DNA from: JANOXC01 sp031418215
GTDB taxonomy: Bacteria > Bacteroidota > Bacteroidia > AKYH767-A > OLB10
Direction: 5' to 3'
Assembly: GCA_031418215.1 (NCBI GenBank)
Contig: JANOXC010000132.1
Coordinates: 1-54,150 of the forward strand
DNA length: 54,150 nt
Of the stretch, positions 17,006 to 26,100 are shown in pieces (the first letter of the stretch is position 1; every line of letters starts with the position of its first letter). A program made the translations under genes and the position numbers. The notes under the pieces were generated by a model that saw only the letters and a list, made by a program, of their open reading frames with translations, was not told the DNA's origin and did not search any database.

Positions 17006-18880
17006 CTACTGAACGATTAACCGTTCCGGAATTGCGTTAAAAAACTCCCCATAGACCTGAACAAAATATACACCAGGTTTTAAAAATGAGATATTAACCT
17101 TAGCATCAATAAAAGGTCTATCATAAACCACTCTTCCTGATATATCAGTAATAACGACATTCTTTTTTCCTGTTCTATCGAAAGAATTTGAAATAATAAA
17201 ATAATCATGTGCCGGGTTTGGGAATATGAATAAATCATTTCCAACAACACTACTTTCACTGATGCCAACAACAGTATCGCCAAGGAAGGGCCGCATCATA
17301 AACGTACCTTGTGCCGCTGACACGTTACTCCAAACTCCTGAAATATTGCTGTACATCCGAGAATTATTTACTGTGTTGCGATCAAATCCCAAGTGCAAAC
17401 CGTCTGCTGCAACTTGTTGAAATCCGATGTAAAAAGAAGTTGGTACTGTGAACAATTGGTTGAACACATAAGTTGCGAATCCATTAATACTGTCAACATA
17501 AGCCGGTAACATGTTAAATTGCTGGTAAATAACCGTCTCAGGACTTAAACTACTCCAAACTTTAATAGTCATGAGTTTGCTGGCAACAACAGTATTTTGT
17601 TGCGCAAAAAACATCTTAACGCCGCGCAGATAATCACTCTGTAAAATATCAAACCGCATCGCCACTTTTCCATTGGGCGCATTGGTAAGATCATAACCTA
17701 CTTCACAAGTGCCATCATCATAACTGTAATAATTATAAAACTCCTGTCTATAACGTATCGTGTCATTACTACGAAGGACATTATTGGTAGTCCCCAAGTT
17801 ACTGAAAAAATCTTTAAGGTCAAAGTAATTTGAGTCGGTGGATATTTCAGGTGTTGTAGTATAAGTATAACCCATAGGATAGGTGTAGCTCAATCGTTGA
17901 TTGGGTTGAAATGGCCCAAATATATTACCCCCAGGTGCACCAAAAAATCCAACTTGCCCGCCATTAATGTCGTAAGAGCGATGATTGAAACCAATATCCT
18001 GTGGTAAACTATTATAATGAATAAAACTTAATGTTGTTGAGTCCGGCAAAAGCGCAGTGGGCGAAATATTTTTATAATGTGACCAAGGAACAGAAGTGTA
18101 AGTATTTAAATATCGACTGCGGCTTTTCACAAATGCCACATCTAAAATATCCATACTTCCCGTTAAAACAAAACTAAATAATCGAACATAATCTATATGC
18201 CAGTGATCAAGGTTGCCGGAAACATTTCCGTAAGACCTGAAACGAAATTGGAAACCATCAGTAAGAAAGGCAGGATCGGTGATCAGAACATCAACACGAC
18301 TAAATACAGAATCCTGTCCACCGCTTACACCGCCTTTTATGAACCAGGTGCGTGTCCATGACATATTGGATGGCTTATAAAATTCCAAAATCAGGGAGTC
18401 TGAAGCATCTGGCGCATCACCATAGCCTTTCTTTTCATAAAAAAAACTTATATATATACTGTCAGTGATTACATAAGGAAGTGCACCATTTGTATGAAGA
18501 TAAATAGGTTTGGAAGTAAGCGTATCGGCCGGACCACTGAATAAAGAGCCTGGCACATAAGCATTTCCAAATTCATCAAGTCCGTCGAAGGTGGCTACGC
18601 CAATCGAAGGCATATTACGCGCCAGATCTGAATTAATAAAAACCTTTTTGTCCATCCATCTTTCAGAAGAAGGGTAAATTCCTTCTTCTGAGAAATCATC
18701 AATAAAAGGAAGAACAAGTGTGTCAGTTGAAACAAACATTTTCATAGATGCATCAACATGCGTTTTTAGGTATTGATGAATTGTAGGATTAAAACTCATT
18801 GGCACCATGCGTTCCTGAGCAATGCAATTTACCACCATGCCGATTGTAAAAAGAAAAAGAATGTAACTCCTGATTTTCAT
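17006..18880 (-). CDS. T9SS-sorted secreted protein of unknown function
   Basis: No enzymatic family recognised. The 624-residue protein has a signal peptide ending near NCIAQ (residue ~22), a large beta-rich body with a jellyroll-like stretch (~50-230, including FIDDFSEEG and FRFRSYGNVSGNLDHWHIDYVRL, similar to MAM/concanavalin-type folds), a central region (~380-530) around YYSYDDGTCEVGYDL, and a C-terminal T9SS type A domain starting DLFIFPNPAHDYF. The start lies 6 bp after the PASTA gene stop, so it is co-transcribed with cell-wall genes although its product leaves the cell. It could be an envelope-associated structural or adhesive protein. Confidence 0.85.
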   Translation of the reverse strand: MKIRSYILFLFTIGMVVNCIAQERMVPMSFNPTIHQYLKTHVDASMKMFVSTDTLVLPFIDDFSEEGIYPSSERWMDKKVFINSDLARNMPSIGVATFDGLDEFGNAYVPGSLFSGPADTLTSKPIYLHTNGALPYVITDSIYISFFYEKKGYGDAPDASDSLILEFYKPSNMSWTRTWFIKGGVSGGQDSVFSRVDVLITDPAFLTDGFQFRFRSYGNVSGNLDHWHIDYVRLFSFVLTGSMDILDVAFVKSRSRYLNTYTSVPWSHYKNISPTALLPDSTTLSFIHYNSLPQDIGFNHRSYDINGGQVGFFGAPGGNIFGPFQPNQRLSYTYPMGYTYTTTPEISTDSNYFDLKDFFSNLGTTNNVLRSNDTIRYRQEFYNYYSYDDGTCEVGYDLTNAPNGKVAMRFDILQSDYLRGVKMFFAQQNTVVASKLMTIKVWSSLSPETVIYQQFNMLPAYVDSINGFATYVFNQLFTVPTSFYIGFQQVAADGLHLGFDRNTVNNSRMYSNISGVWSNVSAAQGTFMMRPFLGDTVVGISESSVVGNDLFIFPNPAHDYFIISNSFDRTGKKNVVITDISGRVVYDRPFIDAKVNISFLKPGVYFVQVYGEFFNAIPERLIVQ

Positions 18881-18886
18881 TGTACT

Positions 18887-19648
18887 TTAATTTGCTCGTT
18901 TTAAATATATATCAACAGGTTCACCTTGTTTAAGGGTTGTAGTATCACCGGCCATCGGCCATTGTCTGTATACAACTGCAGTTGTGGTATCTTTAACATC
19001 GCTGTCATAACTCACTGAGCCTGTCGCTAGCTTCGAACCATTCAACACAAAGATTGCCTCATCGGCAGTGAGATTGATCAACATAGGCACCTTAACTTGT
19101 GTATTGCCAAATCCATCACCCAACAACATATCGATCACAGTTCCTTTTGGCACCTCATCACCCGGATGCAAAACCCTTCCTCTTGTACTGATTTCCAAAA
19201 CTGCATCCTTCGCCAAGTCAGGTTGATATTTTCTTCCCCCGGTTTTTAATCCATAGGATAACAAAATAGCTTCAGCTTGTCGATCAGACACGTCAATAAT
19301 ATTTGGCATTTTAACCTGAGGGGGTAATATTTTAGAAACAGTAACATAAATAGCCCTGTTCTCCTTTACTCTGCTGCCGGGAACAGGATCCTGCTCAATT
19401 ACCTGCCCACCGGGCTGATCAACAATATATATAGAGGAATCCGCTATCTGCATTCTTAGGTGCTTAAGATTTAAGCCCTGTTCCAATGATCTCCAAGGCT
19501 TACCTTTTAAATCAGGCACTACAATTGTTTCATCATGATTGGTATACGCCCCAAGCCAATAATAAGTAATTGTCAGCAAGCTAAAAACCAAGACCATCAG
19601 CAAAGAAAGATGAATGAGAAAGGTTTTTGAACTAAGAAATTTTAACAT
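18887..19648 (-). CDS. Membrane-anchored protein with three PASTA domains (no kinase)
   Basis: A single N-terminal transmembrane helix (~residues 11-32) with a short cytoplasmic end places three PASTA domains (~40-110, ~112-183, ~188-252) in the periplasm. Each shows the usual VPDLKG/MPNIID/VPMLIN start, a helix, and a GxxV...DPxPGSRV-type ending. PASTA domains bind muropeptides or lipid II and are normally fused to Ser/Thr kinases or penicillin-binding proteins; here neither partner domain is present. It sits between the double Ddl (105 bp upstream) and a T9SS gene (6 bp downstream), pointing to a peptidoglycan role such as sensing or scaffolding. The precise function is unknown. Confidence 0.9.
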   Translation of the reverse strand: MLKFLSSKTFLIHLSLLMVLVFSLLTITYYWLGAYTNHDETIVVPDLKGKPWRSLEQGLNLKHLRMQIADSSIYIVDQPGGQVIEQDPVPGSRVKENRAIYVTVSKILPPQVKMPNIIDVSDRQAEAILLSYGLKTGGRKYQPDLAKDAVLEISTRGRVLHPGDEVPKGTVIDMLLGDGFGNTQVKVPMLINLTADEAIFVLNGSKLATGSVSYDSDVKDTTTAVVYRQWPMAGDTTTLKQGEPVDIYLKRAN

Positions 19649-19753
19649 TTATTTTTAATCGTCTTATTAAGGTAATGTGAATATGAATATGAATTTTATT
19701 AATCACTGCTATATATATTATTTTATATTTTTCATAATATGGGTACTGACAGT

Positions 19754-22450
19754 TTAATTGAGAACCGGTTGTTTCAATTTGCGTTGAAAACCGAAATCCA
19801 AAATTTTATCAATAAACTCAAATGGTTTATAATGTGCAATTGCAGCCTGGTGAAAAATGCATGTTGCAGGGGTCATTCCGGGTAATGAATTTACCTCAAT
19901 AAAAACCACTTCCACTTTTGCAGCATTATATATCCTTACAAAAGCGTCAATGCGTGAATATCCTTCGATATTCAATAGTTTTGCCACTTTTTCGAACTGC
20001 ACTTTCACTTGTGTGGAGATCATTCTGTTTTCCTGTAAGTCCTTGCTATAACGTGCCGGAGTAATATTTTGTCCTTCCCCAGCCAGAAATTTTTCTTCCA
20101 GTGATAGGACATCACCTTCTGATAACGCTTCAGAAGCTTCAAATATTTCATAAGATCGGTTTCCTTTTTCGTCATAGCTTGTAAGCATTCCACCTGTAAT
20201 TTCTAAAAATTGGGTGGCGCCATTTGCAACAATTAGCTCTTCCACCATAAATGCTTTTCTGGAAGGAAATTCTTCTTTAGGTCCTATAGAAAGCCTCCTG
20301 ATGCTTTGTTCATCCATCATCGCATCATCACGAAATGTAAGTTTTGCATAGGCTTCCAATTCATCCATATTCCTGATAATTTTTACCGCTGAACTGCAGC
20401 CATCATCATGCGGTTTGCAGATAAAAGGGAAACTAAACAGACTTACGATATCCTTGTAAAATACTTCTTTCTCTTTTTTCCAATCTTTTTGCAATGCCAT
20501 ACAATGACGTGCGACTAAAAACCCATGCTTTGCCAGCATTTCATTTGTCTGATATTTATCTATAGTGATGCGTGATGAAGCAGGGCCTGAACCATTATAA
20601 GGCAATCCAACGCGCTGCAACTGTTCTTGCACAGCACCATCTTCACCCGGTCTTCCGTGCAAAGCAATGAAAACACCATCTACCAACTCTGCAAGATTTT
20701 CATAAGTAATTCTGATTGGCTCTGCAATATTTTGAGAAGATGAATATTTGCTTGTTATCCCTTCGGCTTTATTAATAACATCACGTATTACAGGATGAAC
20801 TGTGTAATGATGAATCTTCTCAAGTATGTCGTCAGCATTATCTTTTAGCAAAATATTCACAGGAATACGATACATAATATGTTCAGCAGGTGATCCGGTT
20901 AAGAAAACGGGAACCGGATCATACTTTCCTGATGAAGAAAGTTTCTCATATACATTTCTTCCACTCTCAACTGAAATATGTCTTTCGGAAGAAAAACCAC
21001 CCAGGATAACGGCAATGCGTGTTTTTTTTAACTGTGCTTTTTGTTGTGAACTCAACGCCTCGTCTAATTGATATAACATGCTGGGAAGTTTGTTAATGTC
21101 TTTGAAATCGCTGATTCTGCAAGCCAATGAAGTTCTGATAATGTAGGTAATAAATTGAGAAGGATTCATGCCAATCTCAGCTGCCTGATGAAAGAAAAAA
21201 GAACTGGGCATCATTCCGGAAGTTGTGTTAGGATCATTGAGCAACACTTCGCCTTTCGCAGTAATGAATCCGTCAATGCGTGCATAAACACTGAAATGTA
21301 ATGCCATAAACAACGACTCGCATTGTTGTCTTATATGATTGATTTCATCATCGGGTAAGTTGATGGGTGTGATCTTACGTGAAAGTCCGGGCAGGTATTT
21401 GGAACGATAATCAAAAAGTTCCATCCCCTTACGTATCTCTGTAGGTGGCAATGCCAATGGTTTGCCATTTTCATCTTGTACTACAATACAACTGAATTCC
21501 TTACCGGCAATAAATCCTTCCACTAACACAGTATCTTCGGCATCAAGGCTCTGTATTATTACTTCCTTTTCTCTTTCGCCGAACAAATGATTCAATACAG
21601 AAAGTAATTCTTCCGGATGTATAATAACACGACTTCCTATCTGCACCGGTATTCCAATACCATCCCTGATGTCACACAACTCACGAAGGTAATCTATACG
21701 TTGATCGAAACTCATGGCATCCCATTGCTCCATTTTAACAATACGGATGAACAAACTTTTTTCTACTGCTTCTCTGAATTTGCTTTCATCCGCCTCCTTA
21801 ATAAAACTTATACCAAGTGAAGAGCCCTGGTTTGCCGACTTCACCACACAAGGAAAGCCAATCTTTGTGAGCACTTCACTATATATATTGGAAATATTTC
21901 CGTCAAAAAAGTCCTTACGCTGAAATGAAATAAATTTTGGAAGATTAAAACCGGCATTTCCCATCAACGACTTTTGAATCGCCTTATTCATTCCAATGGC
22001 GGACGACAGAATACCTGAACCGGTATATGGAATACGAAGATATTCCAGCAACCCTTGTATGCGTCCGTCTTCCCCGTCATTTCCGTGAAGGCATAAAAAG
22101 GCAATATCAACCAGTGAAGCCAGTGCTCCAGGCTCCACTTTGGCACCGATTTTATTGATTAACTTCAATTGATCTTGCCCATCCAATTGACCCAGGCTTT
22201 CCGCATAGATCTGGAAATCATGACGTGATTCGGGAATCATATCTGCTGGCGGATAAAAGTCGCGAATGCTGCCTTTATATACAAATTCCCAATTCAACAG
22301 TATAAAATTTCCGAAACTGTCTACAAACAGCGGAATGGGCTCAAAGAGATTTTTATCAAGGTTATCGTAAACAGTTCGTCCACCGGCAAAAGACACTTCC
22401 CGTTCCCGGGAAGTTCCACCAAAGACAACCCCAACACGTAATTTTTCCAT
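19754..22450 (-). CDS. ddl: Tandem-duplicated D-alanine--D-alanine ligase (two fused ATP-grasp Ddl modules)
   Basis: ATP-dependent ligase making D-Ala-D-Ala for MurF, normally ~300-370 residues; this 898-residue chain (ATG at 22450; the TTG at 22459 overlaps a -7 box) contains two complete modules, ~4-450 and ~477-890. Module 1: GGTSREREVS, HGNDGEDG, NQGSSLGIS, ARID, metal-site segment LLNDPNTTSGM, omega-loop SKYLPGL. Module 2: GGFSSERHIS, HGRPGEDG, DDGCSSAV, SRID, FIEVNSLPGM, omega-loop EEKFLAGEG. Module 1 carries an insertion of ~70 residues (~235-305). The omega-loop residue equivalent to E. coli DdlB Tyr216 appears to be Tyr352 in module 1 but Phe788 in module 2, and module 1 has Asp for the usual metal-binding Glu. 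Both modules could be active with different acceptors, or one regulatory. It follows rdgB by 35 bp. Confidence 0.92.
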   Translation of the reverse strand: MEKLRVGVVFGGTSREREVSFAGGRTVYDNLDKNLFEPIPLFVDSFGNFILLNWEFVYKGSIRDFYPPADMIPESRHDFQIYAESLGQLDGQDQLKLINKIGAKVEPGALASLVDIAFLCLHGNDGEDGRIQGLLEYLRIPYTGSGILSSAIGMNKAIQKSLMGNAGFNLPKFISFQRKDFFDGNISNIYSEVLTKIGFPCVVKSANQGSSLGISFIKEADESKFREAVEKSLFIRIVKMEQWDAMSFDQRIDYLRELCDIRDGIGIPVQIGSRVIIHPEELLSVLNHLFGEREKEVIIQSLDAEDTVLVEGFIAGKEFSCIVVQDENGKPLALPPTEIRKGMELFDYRSKYLPGLSRKITPINLPDDEINHIRQQCESLFMALHFSVYARIDGFITAKGEVLLNDPNTTSGMMPSSFFFHQAAEIGMNPSQFITYIIRTSLACRISDFKDINKLPSMLYQLDEALSSQQKAQLKKTRIAVILGGFSSERHISVESGRNVYEKLSSSGKYDPVPVFLTGSPAEHIMYRIPVNILLKDNADDILEKIHHYTVHPVIRDVINKAEGITSKYSSSQNIAEPIRITYENLAELVDGVFIALHGRPGEDGAVQEQLQRVGLPYNGSGPASSRITIDKYQTNEMLAKHGFLVARHCMALQKDWKKEKEVFYKDIVSLFSFPFICKPHDDGCSSAVKIIRNMDELEAYAKLTFRDDAMMDEQSIRRLSIGPKEEFPSRKAFMVEELIVANGATQFLEITGGMLTSYDEKGNRSYEIFEASEALSEGDVLSLEEKFLAGEGQNITPARYSKDLQENRMISTQVKVQFEKVAKLLNIEGYSRIDAFVRIYNAAKVEVVFIEVNSLPGMTPATCIFHQAAIAHYKPFEFIDKILDFGFQRKLKQPVLN

Positions 22451-22456
22451 AGGGTG

Positions 22457-22464
22457 CAAAGGTA
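22457..22464 (-). promoter_or_regulatory. -7 promoter box upstream of ddl
   Basis: Minus-strand TACCTTTG fits TAnnTTTG and ends 6 bp before the ATG at 22450, so a transcript started from it would have almost no leader. It lies in the short gap after rdgB, giving ddl a possible internal promoter. No convincing -33 TTG at normal spacing is seen. Confidence 0.4.
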
Positions 22465-22485
22465 GGAAAATAGGACTTGTGGGAG

Positions 22486-23067
22486 CTATTTTTTAAGAAC
22501 AGTGAGATAGGTTATCAGCTTCTTTACAGCCAAGGCACGGTGACTAATTTGATTTTTTTCCTCCATACTAACTTGAGCGAGCGTTAGGCTATTGCCTTCT
22601 GCAATAAAAACAGGGTCATAACCAAATCCATTGGTACCGGCAGGCTGTAAGGAAATACTCCCATTTAATACTCCTTCAAAAACAACTTCACGTCCTTCAA
22701 AAATCAGTGCAATAACAGTTCTGAACCGAGCCCTTCTATTGGCTCTTCCAATCATTTCGGATAGCAAAAATTGGATGTTTTTTTCATCATTTTTTGGTTG
22801 ACCGGCAAAATATGCCGAATGAACGCCTGGTCTGCCTTCCAGACCTTCCACCTCCAGCCCGCTATCATCTGCAAAGCAATCAATCTGGAATTTCTCATAC
22901 ACAAAACGGGCCTTTTGCAAGGCATTTCCCTCCAGTGTTTCCGTACTTTCTATCAACTCTTCTGAAAAATTTAAGTCTGCTAATGAAAGCAAATTGTAAC
23001 CCTTGGGTATCAATTCCCGTATCTCTTTAAGTTTATTGCTATTAGCGGAAGCAAAAAGTAAATCCAT
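22486..23067 (-). CDS. rdgB: dITP/XTP pyrophosphatase (RdgB/HAM1)
   Basis: Hydrolyses non-canonical purine nucleoside triphosphates (ITP, dITP, XTP) to monophosphates, keeping them out of DNA and RNA. ATG at 23067 (193 aa) is chosen because it gives the standard start MDLLFASANSNKLKEIRELI; the TTG three codons upstream overlaps a -7 box. Motifs include the SANxxKxxEI phosphate loop, FADDSGLEVEGLEGRPGVHSA, the GTNGFGYDPVF loop that reads the base, and the C-terminal ISHRALAVKKL. It heads the minus-strand run towards ddl and diverges from the PKD gene at 23118. Confidence 0.95.
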   Translation of the reverse strand: MDLLFASANSNKLKEIRELIPKGYNLLSLADLNFSEELIESTETLEGNALQKARFVYEKFQIDCFADDSGLEVEGLEGRPGVHSAYFAGQPKNDEKNIQFLLSEMIGRANRRARFRTVIALIFEGREVVFEGVLNGSISLQPAGTNGFGYDPVFIAEGNSLTLAQVSMEEKNQISHRALAVKKLITYLTVLKK

Positions 23068-23073
23068 GCTCGT

Positions 23074-23081
23074 CAAAACTA
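23074..23081 (-). promoter_or_regulatory. -7 promoter box of rdgB
   Basis: Minus-strand TAGTTTTG (perfect TAnnTTTG) ends 6 bp before the rdgB ATG. The implied leader is very short. A TTG lies about 25 bp further upstream, longer than usual. Confidence 0.45.
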
Positions 23082-23095
23082 AACTATTGAATGCC

Positions 23096-23103
23096 TAATT
23101 TTG
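23096..23103 (+). promoter_or_regulatory. -7 promoter box of the divergent PKD gene
   Basis: Plus-strand TAATTTTG (perfect TAnnTTTG) ends 14 bp before the ATG at 23118. Because it lies inside the longer open frame that starts at 23091, it supports the 23118 start. It is back-to-back with the rdgB box only 14 bp away. Confidence 0.45.
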
Positions 23104-23117
23104 AATCAAATTACCAT

Positions 23118-26100
23118 ATGTTTAGAAAAAATCTATTAACCTTATTCCTTTCTTTTTGTTTTTCAAACATTTTTGGGCAATGTCCTTTAGTTAATTATTC
23201 CGGAAAAGACAGTGTATGTCTGAATGAAATGGTTAACATAGTTAACGCAGGAGACCCTTCCTTGAATTATTATTGGGATTTTTGTCCGGGCGACTTAAAA
23301 CTAACTCCCGCAATTATTCCAACCACCATAATAACAAGTTCTCCAAATGATGTTAAAGTCATCAGAGAAAATAACTTTTACTACGGTTTTGTTGCGAGCC
23401 CCGGTACAACAACTTTAACAAGGCTCGACTATGGGACTTCCCTTAACAATTCACCCGTAATTTCAAATTTAACGAGTAGCCCTATCATTACAAGTGGACT
23501 GTACGGTTTAGACATTAAAAAAGAAGGCAACAAATGGTATGCATTTGCAGTTGGTTATTCATTAAATCAGTTAATAAGATTCGAATTCGATTCAATTAAC
23601 CAGGTGGCTCCTACCATTACTGATGTAGGAGTAGCCGGATTAAGTGGAAGTTACAAAGTACACATTTTCGGACACCATGTTTTCATCTGTAATTTTGGAG
23701 CTAACACAATTCAACATTTTGAATTTAACAACGGTTTTGGTAATGCTCCTGTTGAAATTACGCCAGCGATAAATTCAATGTTAAATATTCCAACAGGTTT
23801 TGATATTGATTACGATTGCACTTTAAATAAATACATTGGTTTTGCTGCTAATTTCGGTGGTTTCAACATTGTCAAATTGGATTTTGGCGCTAATCTGAAT
23901 AATGCCCCTGTTGCATCTGTTTTTAGCACAATTTCATCCCAGCCAATAGGTTTGGACTTGGTTTTCGATAAAGATAATTGGTTTCTGTTTGTGTCAAACC
24001 ACGGAGCGAATTCAATCAAATCTATCATGATACCGGCTTCCCTTGATGGCACCCCTGTTAGTTTATTTGATACAACATTTGGCGGAGCACTTTCATCACC
24101 AAGAGGAGTTGAATTGTACAATGACCAAAGTCAATGGATAGGACTAATCGCGAATTATGGAGCTTCCCAGATTACCACTTTTAGTTATCCAAATCTTTGT
24201 GATATTTCACCTCCATCAAGTTATTCCCTTAATCCAAGTTTCACAAAAAATAATGCTTTACCTGGGTGGAATTATTTCAATCTTTCTGTTGCTGATTCAA
24301 ACGAAATAACAACACACGTAACAGACAGTGTGTATTTTTACAACACACCTCCGAAAGCGGAATTTAGTTTTTCCAATGCCTGCGCCAACAATTCAGCTAG
24401 TTTTTTCGACTCATCAACCTTTTGTTCAGACAGCATCAATTCATGGAACTGGGATTTTGGCGATTCCAATGGAAGCACCTCCCAATTTCCAACACATATA
24501 TATAATCTTGCCGGCACTTATGTTGTAACATTGACTGTATTTACAACATCAGGAGGAAACAATTCTATTACCAAAAATATAAATGTATACAGTAATCCCC
24601 AAGCAAACTTTTCTTTTATCAATAATTCCTGTGCAGAATCAAATGTATTATTTACTGACAACTCCTTAACAGTTGATGGTTTTATCAATAGCTGGAATTG
24701 GACTTTTGGTGAAGGAGGAACATCAGCTTTGCAAACTCCGAGCTATAATTACAGTGATGGTGGAATTTATACCGTAACACTTACCGTTAATTCTTCAGTA
24801 GGTTGTGTGGACAGCTTCTCTCAATCTATTGCCATTTTACCACGTCCGCTATCTTTATTCAGCATTGTAAATACCTGCATAGGCCAGACCACAAATTTTT
24901 TAAATCATTCTTCCATTTCCGACAGTACAGCATTAAGCTATCAATGGGATTTTGGCTACAATGGCAATACCTCAGTACAAGCACAACCACAATTTAGTTA
25001 TCCTTCTTTGCAGGCTGATTATACCGTCACCCTTATTACTGAATCGGTAAATCAATGCAGGGATACATCTATTCAACTGATTCATATTGGTAATCAACCT
25101 GTCGCCAATTTCAGTTTTTCCACCGATACAATTTGCACAAACACTTTGGTTTCACTTACCAACATGAGCACCTTTCAACCAGGTGACACCATTCTTTCTT
25201 ACCTCTGGGATTTTGGTGATACCACCAACGCTGCATCCGTTAATCCTGTTCACGGATATGCATTACCCGGCTTATACAATGTTACTCTTACTGCATTTTC
25301 TCCCACCTCTTGTAACAGTAGTATAACAAAATCTATCTTCGTAATTCAAGGACCAAATGTTAATTTCAGCTATACAGGAATATGTAATGGCTCCACTACA
25401 CTTTTTTCTGATTCTTCCTCGGCACCATCAGGAAGCACTTTAGTTAGTTGGCTATGGAATTTTGGCGGAGGTGATACAGCTATTTCAACCAATACGCAAT
25501 ATCAATTCCCGCAATCAGGGACCTATGCTGTTTCATTATCTGTAACTAGCTCTAAAGGATGCATTGCTACATCGACTGAAAACGTTAACATCAGACCACT
25601 ACCATTGGCCAATTTTACTTCATCCGTATTATTATGCAATAATACACCTGTTTCATTTCATGATACCACCAGCATTGGCTCAGGTTCTATCGTATCTTGG
25701 CAATGGGATTTTGGAGACAATTCTGCAATTTCCTCATTGCCCAATCCGCAACATCTATACAATTCATCCGGGTTATTCGGAGTAAAACTTACATCCACTT
25801 CTGATGCCGGGTGCACAGATGATACAACAATATATATATTCATTAATCCGGCACCTGCAGGACAGCTTTTGTTGAGTAATCAATGTTACAATGTTCCTGT
25901 CTCATTCGTGTTCAATGAATCAAATTTACCGGCTGTTACCAATAACTGGTTATGGACATTTGGGGACGGCAACTTATCAAGCAATATATCACCTGTTCAT
26001 ATATATAATTCACCATCTACATACCCTGTTACATTTCAAGCTTTTAATTTAACAAGCGGATGCTCTCAGCTATTTTATGACACTGTAACAGTTTATCCAT

